From JAJPHC01 sp035255945 (lineage in GTDB: Bacteria; Acidobacteriota; Thermoanaerobaculia; Gp7-AA8), in assembly GCA_035255945.1 (NCBI GenBank), contig DATEZA010000160.1:1-7630 (forward strand): a DNA stretch of 7,630 nucleotides, in the 5' to 3' direction. Made by a program: the position numbers and the translations under genes. Shown in pieces: positions 7,529-7,630 of this stretch. The notes under the pieces are model-generated. The model made no database searches. It saw only the letters and a program-made list of their open reading frames with translations, and had not been told where the DNA came from. The first letter of the stretch is position 1; each line of letters starts with the position of its first letter.

Positions 7529-7630
7529 CGCAGCCTCGCGACGGTCGCCGCGCTCGACAGATCGATGCGGCGCAGACCGTAATCCTTCGACAGCTCGTCG
7601 AAGACGCCGATCGACAACCGCTCCGTGCTG
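7525..7630 (-). CDS. VWFA-related paralog C, C-terminal fragment (5' part outside window)
   Basis: The last 34 residues of a third tandem paralog, ending SIGVFDELSKDYGLRRIDLSSAATVARLR before TGA at 7527-7525. This nearly repeats the end of paralog B (VGVFDELSKDYGLRRIDLSSTAKIAGIR). At DNA level, 7553-7626 differs from 5859-5932 at only 7 of 74 positions, so B and C are the closer pair and A is more diverged. Its TGA overlaps the ATG of paralog B. The start lies beyond the right edge. Confidence 0.88.
   Translation of the reverse strand, partial: STERLSIGVFDELSKDYGLRRIDLSSAATVARLR

Overview
The window reads as a high-GC bacterial chromosome segment with every convincing gene on the minus strand. 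The best taxonomic clue is a tandem set of VWFA-related proteins carrying the N-terminal pattern typical of the 'acidobacterial VWFA domain' family (VSVVNIDAIVTD...G..V.GLTKDDF.I.E.GK.QPI.NFSE). This suggests Acidobacteriota or a close neighbour; it is an inference from family knowledge, since no rRNA is present.

Layout in transcription order (right to left): (1) the last 34 codons of one VWFA-related gene (7525-7630, cut by the window edge); (2) a complete VWFA-related paralog (5831-7528); (3) a second complete paralog (4074-5834); (4) a thioredoxin-fold gene (3511-4074) read through an in-frame TGA at 3976-3978; (5) about 410 bases of stacked repeats (3101-3510); (6) a small YfcE-type metallophosphoesterase (2639-3100); (7) a LolD-type ABC ATPase (1928-2593); (8) the first 642 codons of a ClpC-type Clp ATPase (1-1926, running off the left edge). 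Genes 1 to 4 are chained by stop/start overlaps (ATGA, ATGA, TGATG) and look like one translationally coupled operon. lolD and clpC are separated by one base.

The main discovery candidate is gene 4. The TGA falls where the first cysteine of a thioredoxin CxxC motif belongs, giving U-G-G-C. It is followed at once by a two-tier hairpin with a GGA apical loop 17 nt downstream, which matches a bacterial SECIS. Upstream of the TGA are a strong AGGAGG and an ATG overlapping the previous gene's stop. Downstream the frame stays open for 154 codons with thioredoxin and TPR-like features. I read it as a 187-residue selenoprotein that ordinary gene calling would truncate or miss.

The second theme is repeats. 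Between genes 4 and 6 lie an 11-unit 21-bp minisatellite abutting the gene 4 stop, a 23-bp-arm inverted repeat of interspersed-element type, and a 53-bp sequence in three copies that has triplicated the start of the phosphoesterase. Because 53 = 3x18-1, the extra copies form two 18-codon mini-ORFs joined to each other and to the real gene by ATGA overlaps. Separately, both complete VWFA genes carry a palindromic element inserted in frame at the same position of the protein.

All long plus-strand reading frames across the VWFA and clpC genes are judged antisense shadows. No tRNA, rRNA, CRISPR or transposase was seen.
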